In this document: piece after piece, positions 9,045 to 18,857 of the stretch
Numbering within the stretch: the first letter of the stretch is position 1
How the letters are laid out: each line of letters opens with the position of its first letter
Origin: Laspinema sp. D2d
GTDB lineage: Bacteria > Cyanobacteriota > Cyanobacteriia > Cyanobacteriales > Laspinemataceae
Length of the DNA stretch: 64,000 nt
Assembly (NCBI RefSeq): GCF_025370755.1
Contig: NZ_JAMXFC010000030.1
Coordinates: 1 to 64,000 of the forward strand
Direction of reading: 5' to 3'
The notes under the pieces: model-generated
What the model saw: only the letters and a program-made list of their open reading frames with translations
Databases searched by the model: none
What the model was told of the DNA's origin: nothing
Program-made: the position numbers and the translations under genes

Positions 9045-12000
9045 ATGTCATTTGTTGGTCTACATATTCACACCGATTATAGTCTGCTCGATGGTGCTAG
9101 TCAGATTCCGCAACTGATTGACAAGGCGATCGAGTTGGGAATGCCTGCGATCGCCCTGACGGATCACGGGGTCATGTATGGGGCGATCGAACTGATTAAA
9201 GTCTGCCGAGGCAAAGGAATTAAACCGATTATCGGCAATGAAATGTATGTCATTAATGAACCCTTAGACACCAAAGCCCGTTGCCGTCGCTATCATCAAG
9301 TTGTTTTAGCTAAAAATACCCAAGGCTATAAAAATTTAGTCAAATTAACCACAATTTCTAGTCTGGAGGGGATTCACGGCAAAGGAATTTTTGCCCGTCC
9401 TTGTATTAATAAAGAACTGTTAGAACAATATCACGAAGGGTTAATCGTTACCAGTGCTTGTTTAGGGGGAGAAATTCCCCAAGCCATTTTACAAAATAAA
9501 CTGGATGTCGCTCGAAAAGTAGCAAAATGGTATAAGAAACTCTTTGGGGATGATTATTATTTAGAACTGCAAGATCATGGGTCTCAGGAAGACCGGATCG
9601 TGAATGTGGAGATCGTAAAAATTGCCCGAGAACTGAATATTAAACTAATTGCTACTAACGATTCCCATTTTATCTCCTGTTATGATGTAGAAGCTCATGA
9701 TGCGCTGTTGTGCATTCAAACCGGCAAGCTGATTAGTGAAGATAAGCGGATGCGCTATAGCGGAACGGAGTATATGAAATCCGCCGAAGAGATGGCGTTA
9801 TTGTTTAGAGATCATTTGTCGGATGAAGTCATTCAAGAGGCGATCGCCAATACCCTAGAAGTTGCCCAGAAAGTCGAAACGTATCATATTCTAGGTGAAC
9901 CTCGGATTCCTGATTTCCAATGTCCTCCGGGAGAAACTCCCAACACCTATGTGGAATGGATTGCCAAAGAAGGACTGAAGGAACGCTTTAAGTGTAGAAG
10001 CTACGAAGAAATTCCCCAAGTCTATCGCGATCGCCTGGTTTATGAAGTAAAAATGCTGCAAGAAATGGGGTTTGCAGCGTACTTTTTGGTAGTGTGGGAT
10101 TACATCAAATATGCACGCGATCGGGGCATTCCTGTCGGTCCCGGAAGAGGTTCTGCCGCTGGTTCTCTCGTCGCCTATGCCATGCAAATTACCAATATTG
10201 ATCCGGTACATCATGGACTCCTGTTTGAGCGCTTCTTGAACCCAGAACGGAAGTCTATGCCGGATATTGATACAGATTTTTGTATCTCTCGCCGAGATGA
10301 AGTGATTCAATATGTTACCGAAAAATATGGGAAAGAACGGGTTGCCCAAATCATCACCTTTAACCGCCTGACTTCTAAAGCCGTGTTAAAAGATGTCGCC
10401 CGGGTGTTAGGAATTCCCTACAAAAAATCCGATGAAATGGCAAAATTAATTCCCGTCGCCCGGGGGAAACCAGAAAAATTATATGTGATGATTTCCGATA
10501 AATCTCCTGCCCCGGAATTTCGAGAAGCCTACGTTAAAAATGAAGAAATTACCCGAGAAGATGGGACAGTCGTCAAATTCCAACAATGGTTGGATATGGC
10601 AATTAGAATCGAAGGAACCAACAAAAGTTCTGGGGTTCATGCTGCCGGAGTCGTGATTTCTGCTGACCCCTTAGATGAAATTGTTCCCCTGCAAAAGAAT
10701 AACGACGGTGCCACCATTACCCAGTATCCGATGGAGGATTTAGAATCCCTGGGGTTATTAAAAATGGACTTTTTAGGGTTAAAGAATTTAACCATGATTC
10801 AGAAAACCCTTGACTATATCAAAGAAACAAAAAATCTTGATTTTGACCCCTATCAGTTTCCCGCTGAAGAACGACGAGCACAAGAAGTTAGAGGCAGAGG
10901 CACTAAAAAATTTCCCAAAGATATTGAAAATACCTACAAGATTTTAGAACGAGGGGACCTTGAAGGAGTATTTCAATTAGAATCCTCGGGGATGAAACAA
11001 ATTGTCCAAGATTTAAAACCCTCTTGTATTGAAGATATTTCTTCCATTTTAGCCCTCTATCGTCCCGGTCCTTTAGATGCGGGTCTAATTCCTAAATTTA
11101 TCGATCGCAAACATGGACGCGAAGAAATTGCCTATGAACATCCTCTTTTAGAAGGCATTCTTCAAGAAACTTATGCAGTCATGGTCTATCAAGAGCAGAT
11201 CATGAAAATAGCCCAAGATTTAGGAGGATATTCCTTGGGTCAAGCGGATTTATTACGCCGTGCAATGGGTAAAAAGAAACCCGAAGAAATGAATAAACAT
11301 CGGGAACTTTTTCTGGATGGGGCAACTAAAAATGGAGTCTCTAAATCCATTGCAGAAAACTTGTTTAATCAAATGCTTTTGTTCGCCGAATATTGCTTTA
11401 ATAAATCCCATTCCACTGCTTACGGTTATGTAACCTATCAAACGGCTTATTTGAAGGCGAATTATCCCGTCGAATATATGGCGGCTTTGCTGACTTCAAA
11501 TAGTGGGGACCAGGATAAAGTTCAGAAATATATCGCCAACTGTCAAGAGTTAAATATCACCGTTCAAGGACCAGATATTAATCGGTCTGGGGTGGATTTT
11601 ACCCCGGTGGAAGCAACTGAAGAAAAGAAAACGATTCTGTTTGGATTGTCGGCGATTAAAAATATTGGCGACAATGCGATTCAGTGCATTTTGGCGGAAC
11701 GTGAGGCGAAGGGGCCGTTTCACTCTTTGGCAGATTTGTGCGATCGCATTAATCTACATACGGTCAACAGTCGCGCCTTAGAAGCCCTGATTAAGTGTGG
11801 GGCGTTGGATGGTCTGAATCCCAACCGCAAACAAGCGATCGAATATATGCCGCTGGCGATTAAATGGGCGCAGGACCGGGCCAAGGAACAAGAAACCGGC
11901 CAGCTTAATTTATTTGACCAACTGGCAGTAATGACCGAGACATCGACGTTTGAATCGGCCCCAGTCCCTCCCAATGTTGCTGATTTTCCCGTGGAAGAAA

Positions 12001-12806
12001 AGCTGCAATTTGAGAAAGAATTGCTGGGATTTTATGTATCTGAACATCCCTTAAAAAATGCGGGCAGAATTGCCGAACATTTGGGAATTACGGTGGTGAG
12101 TTTGGGGAAACTAGATGAACAGAAATCACGTACTAAAATTAGTGTGCTGGTGGTATTGACGGAAGTTAAACAGATTCTCACCAAAAAAGACGAACGCCGC
12201 ATGGCCTTTTTGCAAATGGAAGATATTGAAGGGAAGGCAGAAGCGGTGGTATTTCCCGATACTTATGAACAAGTCCACGAGTTGCTCATTCCCGATACAC
12301 CCATACTGATTGAGGGGAAAGTCGATCGCCGGGACGATCGCACTCAGTTGATTGTCGAAGATGCCAAAGTCTTGAAATTGGATGAGTTAAACCCACTGCC
12401 GGAGGCGATCGCACCGACGAGGATAACGGAGATGATTTTGCTAGAACTGACGACCGATCGCATCAATACGCCAGAAGTGCTCGATCGCCTGAAAGTGATT
12501 CTTGAAGAACATTCCGCAGACAAAACTCAAGCAACAGTTCCAACCGTTGCCATCATCGTTAAATCCGGCGATCGCCATCGCGCCGCTGCCATTTGCGGAC
12601 CCAATTTCTGGGTTCAGGATTGTCATAATGTGGTCACCGCCCTCAATTCTGCTGGATTCCCGGCGGTAGTCTATTCTCTCCCTCCCTTAAATGGGATGGG
12701 GAATCTACCCCCATTCCCGGACCGAATTCCCTTTGAACACCTTACTGTTCCCTATCTCAACTCAATTCGGTCCATTTTGCAAAACTTGGAAGAAGGAGAA
12801 GCATAA
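9045..12806 (+). CDS. dnaE: DNA polymerase III alpha subunit, unsplit and intein-free
   Basis: Replicative polymerase of 1253 residues. The N-terminal PHP domain begins [11 protein letters not shown]. The C-family polymerase core carries the active-site PDIDTDF at 406-412 and [14 protein letters not shown]. Helix-hairpin-helix, OB-fold (about 1060-1140) and C-terminal tau-binding-type regions follow. The internal clamp-binding motif QLNLF is at 953-957. In many cyanobacteria dnaE is split by a trans-splicing intein between Tyr and Cys of [15 protein letters not shown]. Here that site is present and uninterrupted (Tyr783-Cys784), so a single polypeptide is made. The gene has its own upstream region after a terminator. 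Confidence 0.97.
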   Translation: MSFVGLHIHTDYSLLDGASQIPQLIDKAIELGMPAIALTDHGVMYGAIELIKVCRGKGIKPIIGNEMYVINEPLDTKARCRRYHQVVLAKNTQGYKNLVKLTTISSLEGIHGKGIFARPCINKELLEQYHEGLIVTSACLGGEIPQAILQNKLDVARKVAKWYKKLFGDDYYLELQDHGSQEDRIVNVEIVKIARELNIKLIATNDSHFISCYDVEAHDALLCIQTGKLISEDKRMRYSGTEYMKSAEEMALLFRDHLSDEVIQEAIANTLEVAQKVETYHILGEPRIPDFQCPPGETPNTYVEWIAKEGLKERFKCRSYEEIPQVYRDRLVYEVKMLQEMGFAAYFLVVWDYIKYARDRGIPVGPGRGSAAGSLVAYAMQITNIDPVHHGLLFERFLNPERKSMPDIDTDFCISRRDEVIQYVTEKYGKERVAQIITFNRLTSKAVLKDVARVLGIPYKKSDEMAKLIPVARGKPEKLYVMISDKSPAPEFREAYVKNEEITREDGTVVKFQQWLDMAIRIEGTNKSSGVHAAGVVISADPLDEIVPLQKNNDGATITQYPMEDLESLGLLKMDFLGLKNLTMIQKTLDYIKETKNLDFDPYQFPAEERRAQEVRGRGTKKFPKDIENTYKILERGDLEGVFQLESSGMKQIVQDLKPSCIEDISSILALYRPGPLDAGLIPKFIDRKHGREEIAYEHPLLEGILQETYAVMVYQEQIMKIAQDLGGYSLGQADLLRRAMGKKKPEEMNKHRELFLDGATKNGVSKSIAENLFNQMLLFAEYCFNKSHSTAYGYVTYQTAYLKANYPVEYMAALLTSNSGDQDKVQKYIANCQELNITVQGPDINRSGVDFTPVEATEEKKTILFGLSAIKNIGDNAIQCILAEREAKGPFHSLADLCDRINLHTVNSRALEALIKCGALDGLNPNRKQAIEYMPLAIKWAQDRAKEQETGQLNLFDQLAVMTETSTFESAPVPPNVADFPVEEKLQFEKELLGFYVSEHPLKNAGRIAEHLGITVVSLGKLDEQKSRTKISVLVVLTEVKQILTKKDERRMAFLQMEDIEGKAEAVVFPDTYEQVHELLIPDTPILIEGKVDRRDDRTQLIVEDAKVLKLDELNPLPEAIAPTRITEMILLELTTDRINTPEVLDRLKVILEEHSADKTQATVPTVAIIVKSGDRHRAAAICGPNFWVQDCHNVVTALNSAGFPAVVYSLPPLNGMGNLPPFPDRIPFEHLTVPYLNSIRSILQNLEEGEA

Positions 12807-12874
12807 GAACTTATGGGGATAACAACCTCAGTCATTACGACAAACTGCCCAATTTCTCCCCCATCCTCCCCATC

Positions 12875-13175
12875 CTTACAAAAGTCGATTTTTTACTTCC
12901 GGTCCCCTCCCCTTACCAAGGGGAGGGTTAGGGTGGGGTGCTCATTGACGGGCGATCGCGTGTCAATTGAGGAATGAGTAGGTGGAAACTTCTCGTACAG
13001 GCGCGATCGCGCGTCACGAACAAAGAGGTTTCTCCAGCCTCCATACAGGTCCTTAAACCCTTAAGAGTGCGTGACGTGGCTTACCCCACGTCACCAGGAC
13101 CCCACCCTAACCCTCCCCTTGCTAAGGGGAGGGGACCGGAGGTGCCGTTAAGCGTAAAAAACCTACTCTTGTAAG
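12875..13175. repeat. 300-bp element with long imperfect inverted repeats
   Basis: The left arm (12875-12939) and right arm (13099-13175) are inverted copies of one sequence that includes CTTACAA, TTTTTTAC, CCGGTCCCCTCCCCTTA and AGGGTTAGGGTGGGGT. Each arm also folds on itself (CCCCTCCCCTT/AAGGGGAGGG). Both ends are bordered by CCCCATCC arrays. The roughly 160-bp core has no credible gene. It looks like a MITE-like or foldback element between dnaE and the kinase cluster. Confidence 0.75.
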
Positions 13176-13271
13176 TCCTCCCCATCCTCCCCATCCTCCC
13201 CATCTCCCCCATCCTCCCCATCTCCCCCATCCTCCCCATCTCCCCCATCTCCCCCATCCTCCCCATCTCCC
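13176..13271. repeat. CCCCATCCT/CCCCATCTC tandem array
   Basis: About ten units of 9-10 bases (mixed CCCCATCCT and CCCCATCTCC) lying directly between the inverted element and the stop codon of the kinase gene. On the kinase's coding strand it is a run of G4 tracts just past the stop codon. Confidence 0.85.
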
Positions 13272-15167
13272 TCACGGTGCCCGCCATAACTTAACCGTCT
13301 CATCCCCTGCGGCAGTGGCGAGGGTTTTGCTATCGGGACTGAATGCCACGGCAAAGACGCGATCGCTATGATCGGTCAGAGTACAAATTGGTTTGCGCTT
13401 GCGGACATCCCAGAGGATAACGGTTTGATCTCGGCTACCACTGGCGAGTAATTTGCCATCGGGACTAAAGGCGAGAGTATTCACCCGTTCTGAATGTCCC
13501 GCCAAGCGAGTAATTTGCTCACCCCGACCGACATCCCACAAGACGAGAGTGCCATCAAAATTGCCACTGACGATGGTTTTGCCATCTGGACTGAAAGCCA
13601 CGGCATTGACGAGGCCAGAATCGCCGTACAGGGTAAAAAATTGCTTGCCAGTGTGGACATTCCACAGCATCAGGGTGGTGTCGCGACTGCCGGAGGCGAG
13701 GGTAATGCCATCGGGACTAAAGGCGAGGGAATAGACCCAGCTTGAGTGGCCCCTGAGTTTGCGAAAGGCTTTGCCGGTGTAGGGATTCCAGAGAATGATT
13801 TTCCGGTCCCAACTGCCGGAAGCCAACATGGTCCCATCGGGACTGAAGGCTAAAGCATCCACTAATTCAGAATGGCCGGAAAACCATCCTCCCAGGTTGC
13901 GAATGCGTTCCCCGGTTTCAGCATTCCACAGAATAATGCTTTTATCTCGGCTGCTACTGGCTAATAGGGGAGATACGGGACTAAAGGTAACCGAGAGGAC
14001 TAAATCGGAATGACCCTCTAGGGTGCGCAGGCGATCGCCAGTGATGGGATTCCAGAGAATGACCGATTGATCAGCGCTACCACTGGCTAAGGTACTACCA
14101 TCGGGACTAAAGGCGATCGCCCAGACCCAACCTTGATGACCTTTGAGGGTCCGAATGCATCTCCAGGCATTGGGATTTACCAGGGATGGGGTTGCCGGTG
14201 GGGTGGCGGTGGGGAGAGTGGGTGGTAAAGTTTGGTCTTCTACTGAATTCAAAAAGGTTGGTCGTCGAGAAGGGACGTCTTCCAGAACGTCTGAGACAGA
14301 CTGATACCGTTCATTCACGCGGTCCTGTAACAGTTTGTCTAAGATTTGCGTTAAACCGTCACTCACATCAGTCCCCATTTTCCAGAGGCGTTCTCTCCAG
14401 ATCCATCTTCCCTCCAAGGGGTCGTACAAATCGTCCACCCATTCTCCGGTTAACAGTTGAATGCAGGTGACCCCGAGACTGTAGAGATCGCTGGCGGGAT
14501 AGGCGAGACCTCCCCGGATCTGTTCTGGAGGCGCATATCCTTCCGTTCCAATGGTGCTCCCGGTTCGGGCAAGTCCCAGACTGGCTAAATGTTTAGAAAT
14601 GCCTAGATTCGTCAGGACTAATTCCCCGTTATGGCGGCGGCGAATATTATCGGGTTTGATATCTCGGTGAATAATATTGCCATCGTGAATAATTTTAAAC
14701 ACGGGTAATAGGTGATCCAGGAGTTCCCAAATTTGGGGTTCTCGGAATGGACCCTGTTGTTCCATCTCTTCCAGCAAACTTTGGCCGTCGATAAACTCGA
14801 TCGCCATGTAGAGGCGTTTGTCTTGCTCAAAATAATCCAGTAACTTGGCAATCTGCCGGTGATCGGCCATTGCCTGCCGACGTTGAGCATCGTGCTCGAA
14901 GACTTCAATCGCTTTTTCCAGGGTACTACTGTTGTTTGCGGAGGCTTCAAAGCCAGTTTCGACCGGCAGTAGTTGCTTGATAATGCAGTAATTGTCTTGA
15001 TTCTGTTGATCCACCGCCAAAAAAGTTCGTTCCATACCCCCTTCTCCGAGAAGTTGGATGGTACGATAGCGCTCTTTCAGCAGGAAATTTGCTCCACAAC
15101 TTAGACAAGCTGGGATATTCGTTGGGTTTTGGGGATTTTGGCAAGCGGGATTCACGCAATATGTCAT
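13272..15167 (-). CDS. WD40-repeat Ser/Thr protein kinase homologue, likely pseudokinase
   Basis: About 631 residues. The N-terminal four-Cys zinc-ribbon-like motif (CVNPACQNPQ... CLSCG, about 4-27) is followed by a Hanks-type kinase domain (about 33-300) and seven WD40 repeats (about 340-631), enough for one propeller. The ATP-lysine (CIIKQLLP) and HRDIKPDN are intact. However, the DFG motif reads NLG (residues 187-189), losing the Mg-binding Asp, and the third Gly of the GxGxxG loop is Glu46 (GEGGME). Both changes predict weak or no catalysis. The start is taken at MTYCVNP, matching the N-termini of the three neighbours, rather than four codons upstream. It is the last gene of a four-kinase row. 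Confidence 0.85.
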   Translation of the reverse strand: MTYCVNPACQNPQNPTNIPACLSCGANFLLKERYRTIQLLGEGGMERTFLAVDQQNQDNYCIIKQLLPVETGFEASANNSSTLEKAIEVFEHDAQRRQAMADHRQIAKLLDYFEQDKRLYMAIEFIDGQSLLEEMEQQGPFREPQIWELLDHLLPVFKIIHDGNIIHRDIKPDNIRRRHNGELVLTNLGISKHLASLGLARTGSTIGTEGYAPPEQIRGGLAYPASDLYSLGVTCIQLLTGEWVDDLYDPLEGRWIWRERLWKMGTDVSDGLTQILDKLLQDRVNERYQSVSDVLEDVPSRRPTFLNSVEDQTLPPTLPTATPPATPSLVNPNAWRCIRTLKGHQGWVWAIAFSPDGSTLASGSADQSVILWNPITGDRLRTLEGHSDLVLSVTFSPVSPLLASSSRDKSIILWNAETGERIRNLGGWFSGHSELVDALAFSPDGTMLASGSWDRKIILWNPYTGKAFRKLRGHSSWVYSLAFSPDGITLASGSRDTTLMLWNVHTGKQFFTLYGDSGLVNAVAFSPDGKTIVSGNFDGTLVLWDVGRGEQITRLAGHSERVNTLAFSPDGKLLASGSRDQTVILWDVRKRKPICTLTDHSDRVFAVAFSPDSKTLATAAGDETVKLWRAP

Positions 15168-15347
15168 ACCAGCAAACACTCAGAAGTGGTTATATAATAA
15201 TCAGTCTTTACCAGAAGTTTGGGTCGGCGGGGTTACAAAACGGGTCAATTTAGGCTGATGTTTCAGAATTATTGGTATTGCAGACTACCAATAGTAGAGA
15301 ATTGAATCGGCTTTTTTGGATGGGACTCGTTTTGTGGATGGCTTATT

Positions 15348-17219
15348 TTATGTTTTATTTTCAGGTGACAAGACAGCTTGCCAAATTTTAATGGTATTAT
15401 CCCAACTGCTACTCACTAATTTGTTGCCCTCTGGACTAAAGGCGAGAGAGGTAATAGGTCCAGAATGCCATTTTAAGGTGCACAGTTCTTGTCCGGTCCT
15501 CAGATGGAACAATTTAATCAGGCGATCGCGACTGCCACAGGCGAGGATTTCCCCATCGGGACTCACGGCGATCGCTTGTACCCAATCTTTCAGGGTTGAC
15601 AAGCTGTAAGTCTGGCTGTGGGTCTGCAAATCCCACAGTTTCACAGTTTTGTCTTCACTGCCACTGACTAACTGTTGACCATTGGGAGTAAAGGCGACTG
15701 CACGGACTGAGGCCAAATGTCCCTGGAGGGTGGCTTGCTCTAGGCCAGTGCTCAAGTCCCATAATTTAATGGTATGGTCATCGTATCCCCCTCCACTGGC
15801 TAAGGTTTTACCATCCGGGGCGATCGCCACTGATTCCACATACCCCGTATGTCCCGTCAGGGTCCCGACTGCCATCCCCGTTGTCAGGTCCCACAGTTTC
15901 ACCGTACTGTCAAAACAACCTGCGGCTAAGATTCCCCCATCAGGACTGATCGCAATCGACAACGGATAGGCATTTAATCCATCCCAGGTCTGCAATAAGT
16001 TCCCACTGCCCAAATCCCACAACTTGAGGGTATTATCCAAGCTGCCACTGACCAGAATTTGTCCATCGGGACTAATCGCAAGGCAACTCACCCACCCGGT
16101 ATGAGCGGTTAAAGTCCCGATCGCATTCCCGGTAGCCAAATGCCAAACTTTGATTGTTTTATCATAGCTACAACTGGCTAAGGTTTCTCCATCGGGACTA
16201 ATGGCTACCGCGATCGCATAGTTCTGATGACCCGTCAAGGTATGAATACATTTCCAGGTGGTGGGAATTGCGGGGTTAATCAGCGGAGTGACTGTTGGGG
16301 AGTTGGACATAAACCGTTGGGGAAGGGACCAATAGAGGTCGGCCAGTGCCCCTCCTGCACTTTCGTAGCGATCGTTTACCCACTCCTGCACCATCTTATC
16401 AATCACTTTTTCTAAGCGGCGATCAATCGTCATTCCTTTTTTGATTAATTCTTCTCGCCACAACCAGCGACCCTTCATCGGATCGTACAATTCATCGGGG
16501 TTTGTATCGGTCATCAAATGAATACAAGTGACCCCCAAGCTGTACAAATCACTCGCCGGATAGGCTTTCCCTCCCCGCAGTTGTTCAATGGGTGCATAGC
16601 CTTCCGTCCCGATTTTGGTTCCCGTTTTAACTAAAACGTTATTACTGAGTTGTTTAGCTACCCCAAAATCAATTAACACATATTTCCCATCGGATTTTTG
16701 TCTTAAAATATTTTCGGGCTTAATATCTCGATGAATTACATTTCGCTCATGAATAAACTGTAAAACTGGCAATAAATCTAATAATAAATTTTTGATTTTA
16801 TCGCTAGAAAACGGCCCGTTTTCATCCAACTCCTGCAACAAAGTTTTCCCATTGATAAACTGTTGCACCAGATAGAGACGACCATCGATAGCAAAATCCG
16901 CAAATAGAGTGGGAATCTGAGGATGATCGCCCAATTGTAATAGTCGTTGAGCTTCTTGGGCGAACATTTTAGTGGCCGTTTCCAACAAGTTGGAATTTTG
17001 CTGAACTTGGGGTAACGGCAAAAATTGTTTAATCACACAGGTGGCATTTAAGCGATCGCCATCTTCAGCGATAAAGGTGCGCCCAAATCCCCCTTCCCCC
17101 AACAGGGAAAGTGCTCGATATCGCTGGTTGAGTTGCAACTCGTTGCCACAACTTTGACAAAACTTGATACCGGCTGGATTCTCAGGATTTTGACAGTGGG
17201 GATTGAGACAATAGCTCAT
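15348..17219 (-). CDS. Ser/Thr protein kinase with seven WD40 repeats
   Basis: Hanks-type kinase of 623 residues. It has a zinc-ribbon-like N-terminus (CLNPHCQNPE... CQSCG), a kinase domain at about 33-300 with an intact glycine loop GEGGFGRTF, a Lys in CVIKQFLP, HRDIKPEN and IDFGVAKQ, and an activation segment ending GTEGYAPIEQLRGG. Seven WD40 units follow (about 325-620), with typical SPDG...SGS.D.T.KLWD spacing. All catalytic residues are present, so it should be active. The propeller probably binds partner proteins or senses assembly state. No membrane segment is present. Confidence 0.9.
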   Translation of the reverse strand: MSYCLNPHCQNPENPAGIKFCQSCGNELQLNQRYRALSLLGEGGFGRTFIAEDGDRLNATCVIKQFLPLPQVQQNSNLLETATKMFAQEAQRLLQLGDHPQIPTLFADFAIDGRLYLVQQFINGKTLLQELDENGPFSSDKIKNLLLDLLPVLQFIHERNVIHRDIKPENILRQKSDGKYVLIDFGVAKQLSNNVLVKTGTKIGTEGYAPIEQLRGGKAYPASDLYSLGVTCIHLMTDTNPDELYDPMKGRWLWREELIKKGMTIDRRLEKVIDKMVQEWVNDRYESAGGALADLYWSLPQRFMSNSPTVTPLINPAIPTTWKCIHTLTGHQNYAIAVAISPDGETLASCSYDKTIKVWHLATGNAIGTLTAHTGWVSCLAISPDGQILVSGSLDNTLKLWDLGSGNLLQTWDGLNAYPLSIAISPDGGILAAGCFDSTVKLWDLTTGMAVGTLTGHTGYVESVAIAPDGKTLASGGGYDDHTIKLWDLSTGLEQATLQGHLASVRAVAFTPNGQQLVSGSEDKTVKLWDLQTHSQTYSLSTLKDWVQAIAVSPDGEILACGSRDRLIKLFHLRTGQELCTLKWHSGPITSLAFSPEGNKLVSSSWDNTIKIWQAVLSPENKT

Positions 17220-17613
17220 GCCATGTTCTAGGTAAAACGGTTCAGGATTTCGGAAACTCTTCTAACTTTCTATTTTAATCGCAATTTTCCAAAATCACCC
17301 GTTTACTAGAAAATTGATCCAGTGACTGAGAGCAGGCTCTATAGCGCGTCTCAATCCTTTTACATAGAGGAATGAATATCTGGATTTCCAGCAGCAGTAG
17401 GGAGTAATATATTCCCTCTACTTTGAGGCATTCTCCGTCTTTATTTAGAGTCGTTCGGTTCCGGGGAGGGGGTTGTAATTTAGGTGGATTAAATTACTTT
17501 CAAAAAATAAAATAGAGGAAGTTTTTAACCCTTCATTATTTTAATAAAATTTCTTTAAGAAAAGAATTAAACTTTATTAGGTAAAAACCTCGGCATTTCA
17601 AAATTTTGAAAGA
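17220..17613. other. Intergenic region between kinases, no gene seen
   Basis: 394 bases, AT-rich near the lower end. No convincing open frame, hairpin terminator or known motif was found. Confidence 0.5.
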
Positions 17614-18753
17614 TTAAGGTCCTTGTCCAAATTCCGAGCGTAAGGCTTCTAATTCAGCGGCGATCGGGTCAAAACCTGGGGTTTGATTGGGGGGAGTTGG
17701 GCTGGGTTTGGGTGGGGGAGATGCAGGGGATACCGCTTTACCCGGTTGCCCTTGACTAAAATGAGTTTTAATCGCTTCTAAATCCAGGGAAACCGGGTCA
17801 AATTTGCCCGGTTGAACAGGGGGAGTTTGGGGGGCAGCAGGGGGTTTAGGGGGTGGGGAGGCGATCGCCCCGGGTTGTAACACTTTTAAAACTTCTGTCG
17901 CGGATTGATAGCGATCGCGCACTAATTCTTGTAGCAATTTATCTAAAATTTGTGCTAAGATTGGAGAGGTACTTTTCCCTTGCTTTGCCAGTTGTTCTTT
18001 CCACACCCAGCGGGCATTCATTCCATCATATAAATCATCGGGCATTTTTGCTGTTAATAACTGAATACAAGTCACCCCCAAACTATATAAATCACTCGCC
18101 GGATATGCCTGACCCCCACGAATTTGTTCCAGAGGAGCATATCCGTGAGTACCGGCCCGAGTTCCCATTTGGGCCAGGGCAGTCCCCGTCCCTTCTTTAG
18201 CCACCCCAAAATCAACTAAAACGAGCTTATTATCCTTGCGTCGTCGTAAAATATTTTCCGGTTTTATATCACGATGAATCACATTATTCGTATGAATAAA
18301 TTGCAGAATCGGCAATAAATCCAGTAATAGGGAATAAATTTGGCTTTCGCTAAAGGATCCCTGTTGTTTGAGTTCATCTAAAAGGTCTAATCCATCAATT
18401 AATTCCTGAACTAAATACCAGCGTTTATCCTGTTCAAAATAAGCATAAAGGGAGGGAATTTGAGGATGTTCCCCCAGATGCAGGAGTTGCACTGCTTCCC
18501 GTTGAAATAGTTCCGTAGCTTTTGCTAAGGCAGCAGTCCCTTGAATTTGGGGAAAAAACTGTTTAATGACACAGGGTGCATTGAGGCGGTCTTCATCAAC
18601 AGCAAAAAAGGTGCGACCCATCCCCCCTTGGCCCAAGGGTTGTACTGCCCGATAGCGATCGCGCAACAGTAATTTAGCCCCACAAGTTAGACAAAATTTG
18701 GTAGAGGGGGGATTGGAGGGGTTAGAACAGTTTGAATTGAGACAATAGGTCAT
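17614..18753 (-). CDS. Ser/Thr protein kinase with duplicated C-terminal motif
   Basis: Kinase of about 379 residues, the only one in the row without WD40 repeats. The zinc-ribbon-like start (CLNSNCSNPS... CLTCG) is followed by an intact kinase domain: GQGGMGRTF, CVIKQFFP, HRDIKPENIL, VDFGVAKE and GTHGYAPLEQIRGG. The tail (about 305-379) is Pro-rich and contains two copies of a motif FDP(V/I)..LEA(I/L)(K/R)..F.QG separated by about 35 residues, perhaps a short peptide docking module. The start is placed at MTYCLNSN by comparison with its neighbours; the frame is open 22 codons further upstream, but that part looks non-coding. Confidence 0.88.
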   Translation of the reverse strand: MTYCLNSNCSNPSNPPSTKFCLTCGAKLLLRDRYRAVQPLGQGGMGRTFFAVDEDRLNAPCVIKQFFPQIQGTAALAKATELFQREAVQLLHLGEHPQIPSLYAYFEQDKRWYLVQELIDGLDLLDELKQQGSFSESQIYSLLLDLLPILQFIHTNNVIHRDIKPENILRRRKDNKLVLVDFGVAKEGTGTALAQMGTRAGTHGYAPLEQIRGGQAYPASDLYSLGVTCIQLLTAKMPDDLYDGMNARWVWKEQLAKQGKSTSPILAQILDKLLQELVRDRYQSATEVLKVLQPGAIASPPPKPPAAPQTPPVQPGKFDPVSLDLEAIKTHFSQGQPGKAVSPASPPPKPSPTPPNQTPGFDPIAAELEALRSEFGQGP

Positions 18754-18857
18754 AATTTTAACGAAATTGACAGAATGGGTATCGTTCCTCGGTGATGAGT
18801 GGCGATCGCACCGAAACAAGTCAATTGCAGTCCCAACTTAGCTGATCCGCCTAGTTT

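Noticed and set aside
15348..15609. + strand frames antisense to the WD40 repeats
   Set aside because: Repeated SPDG codons leave the opposite strand open; these are shadows of the kinase genes.
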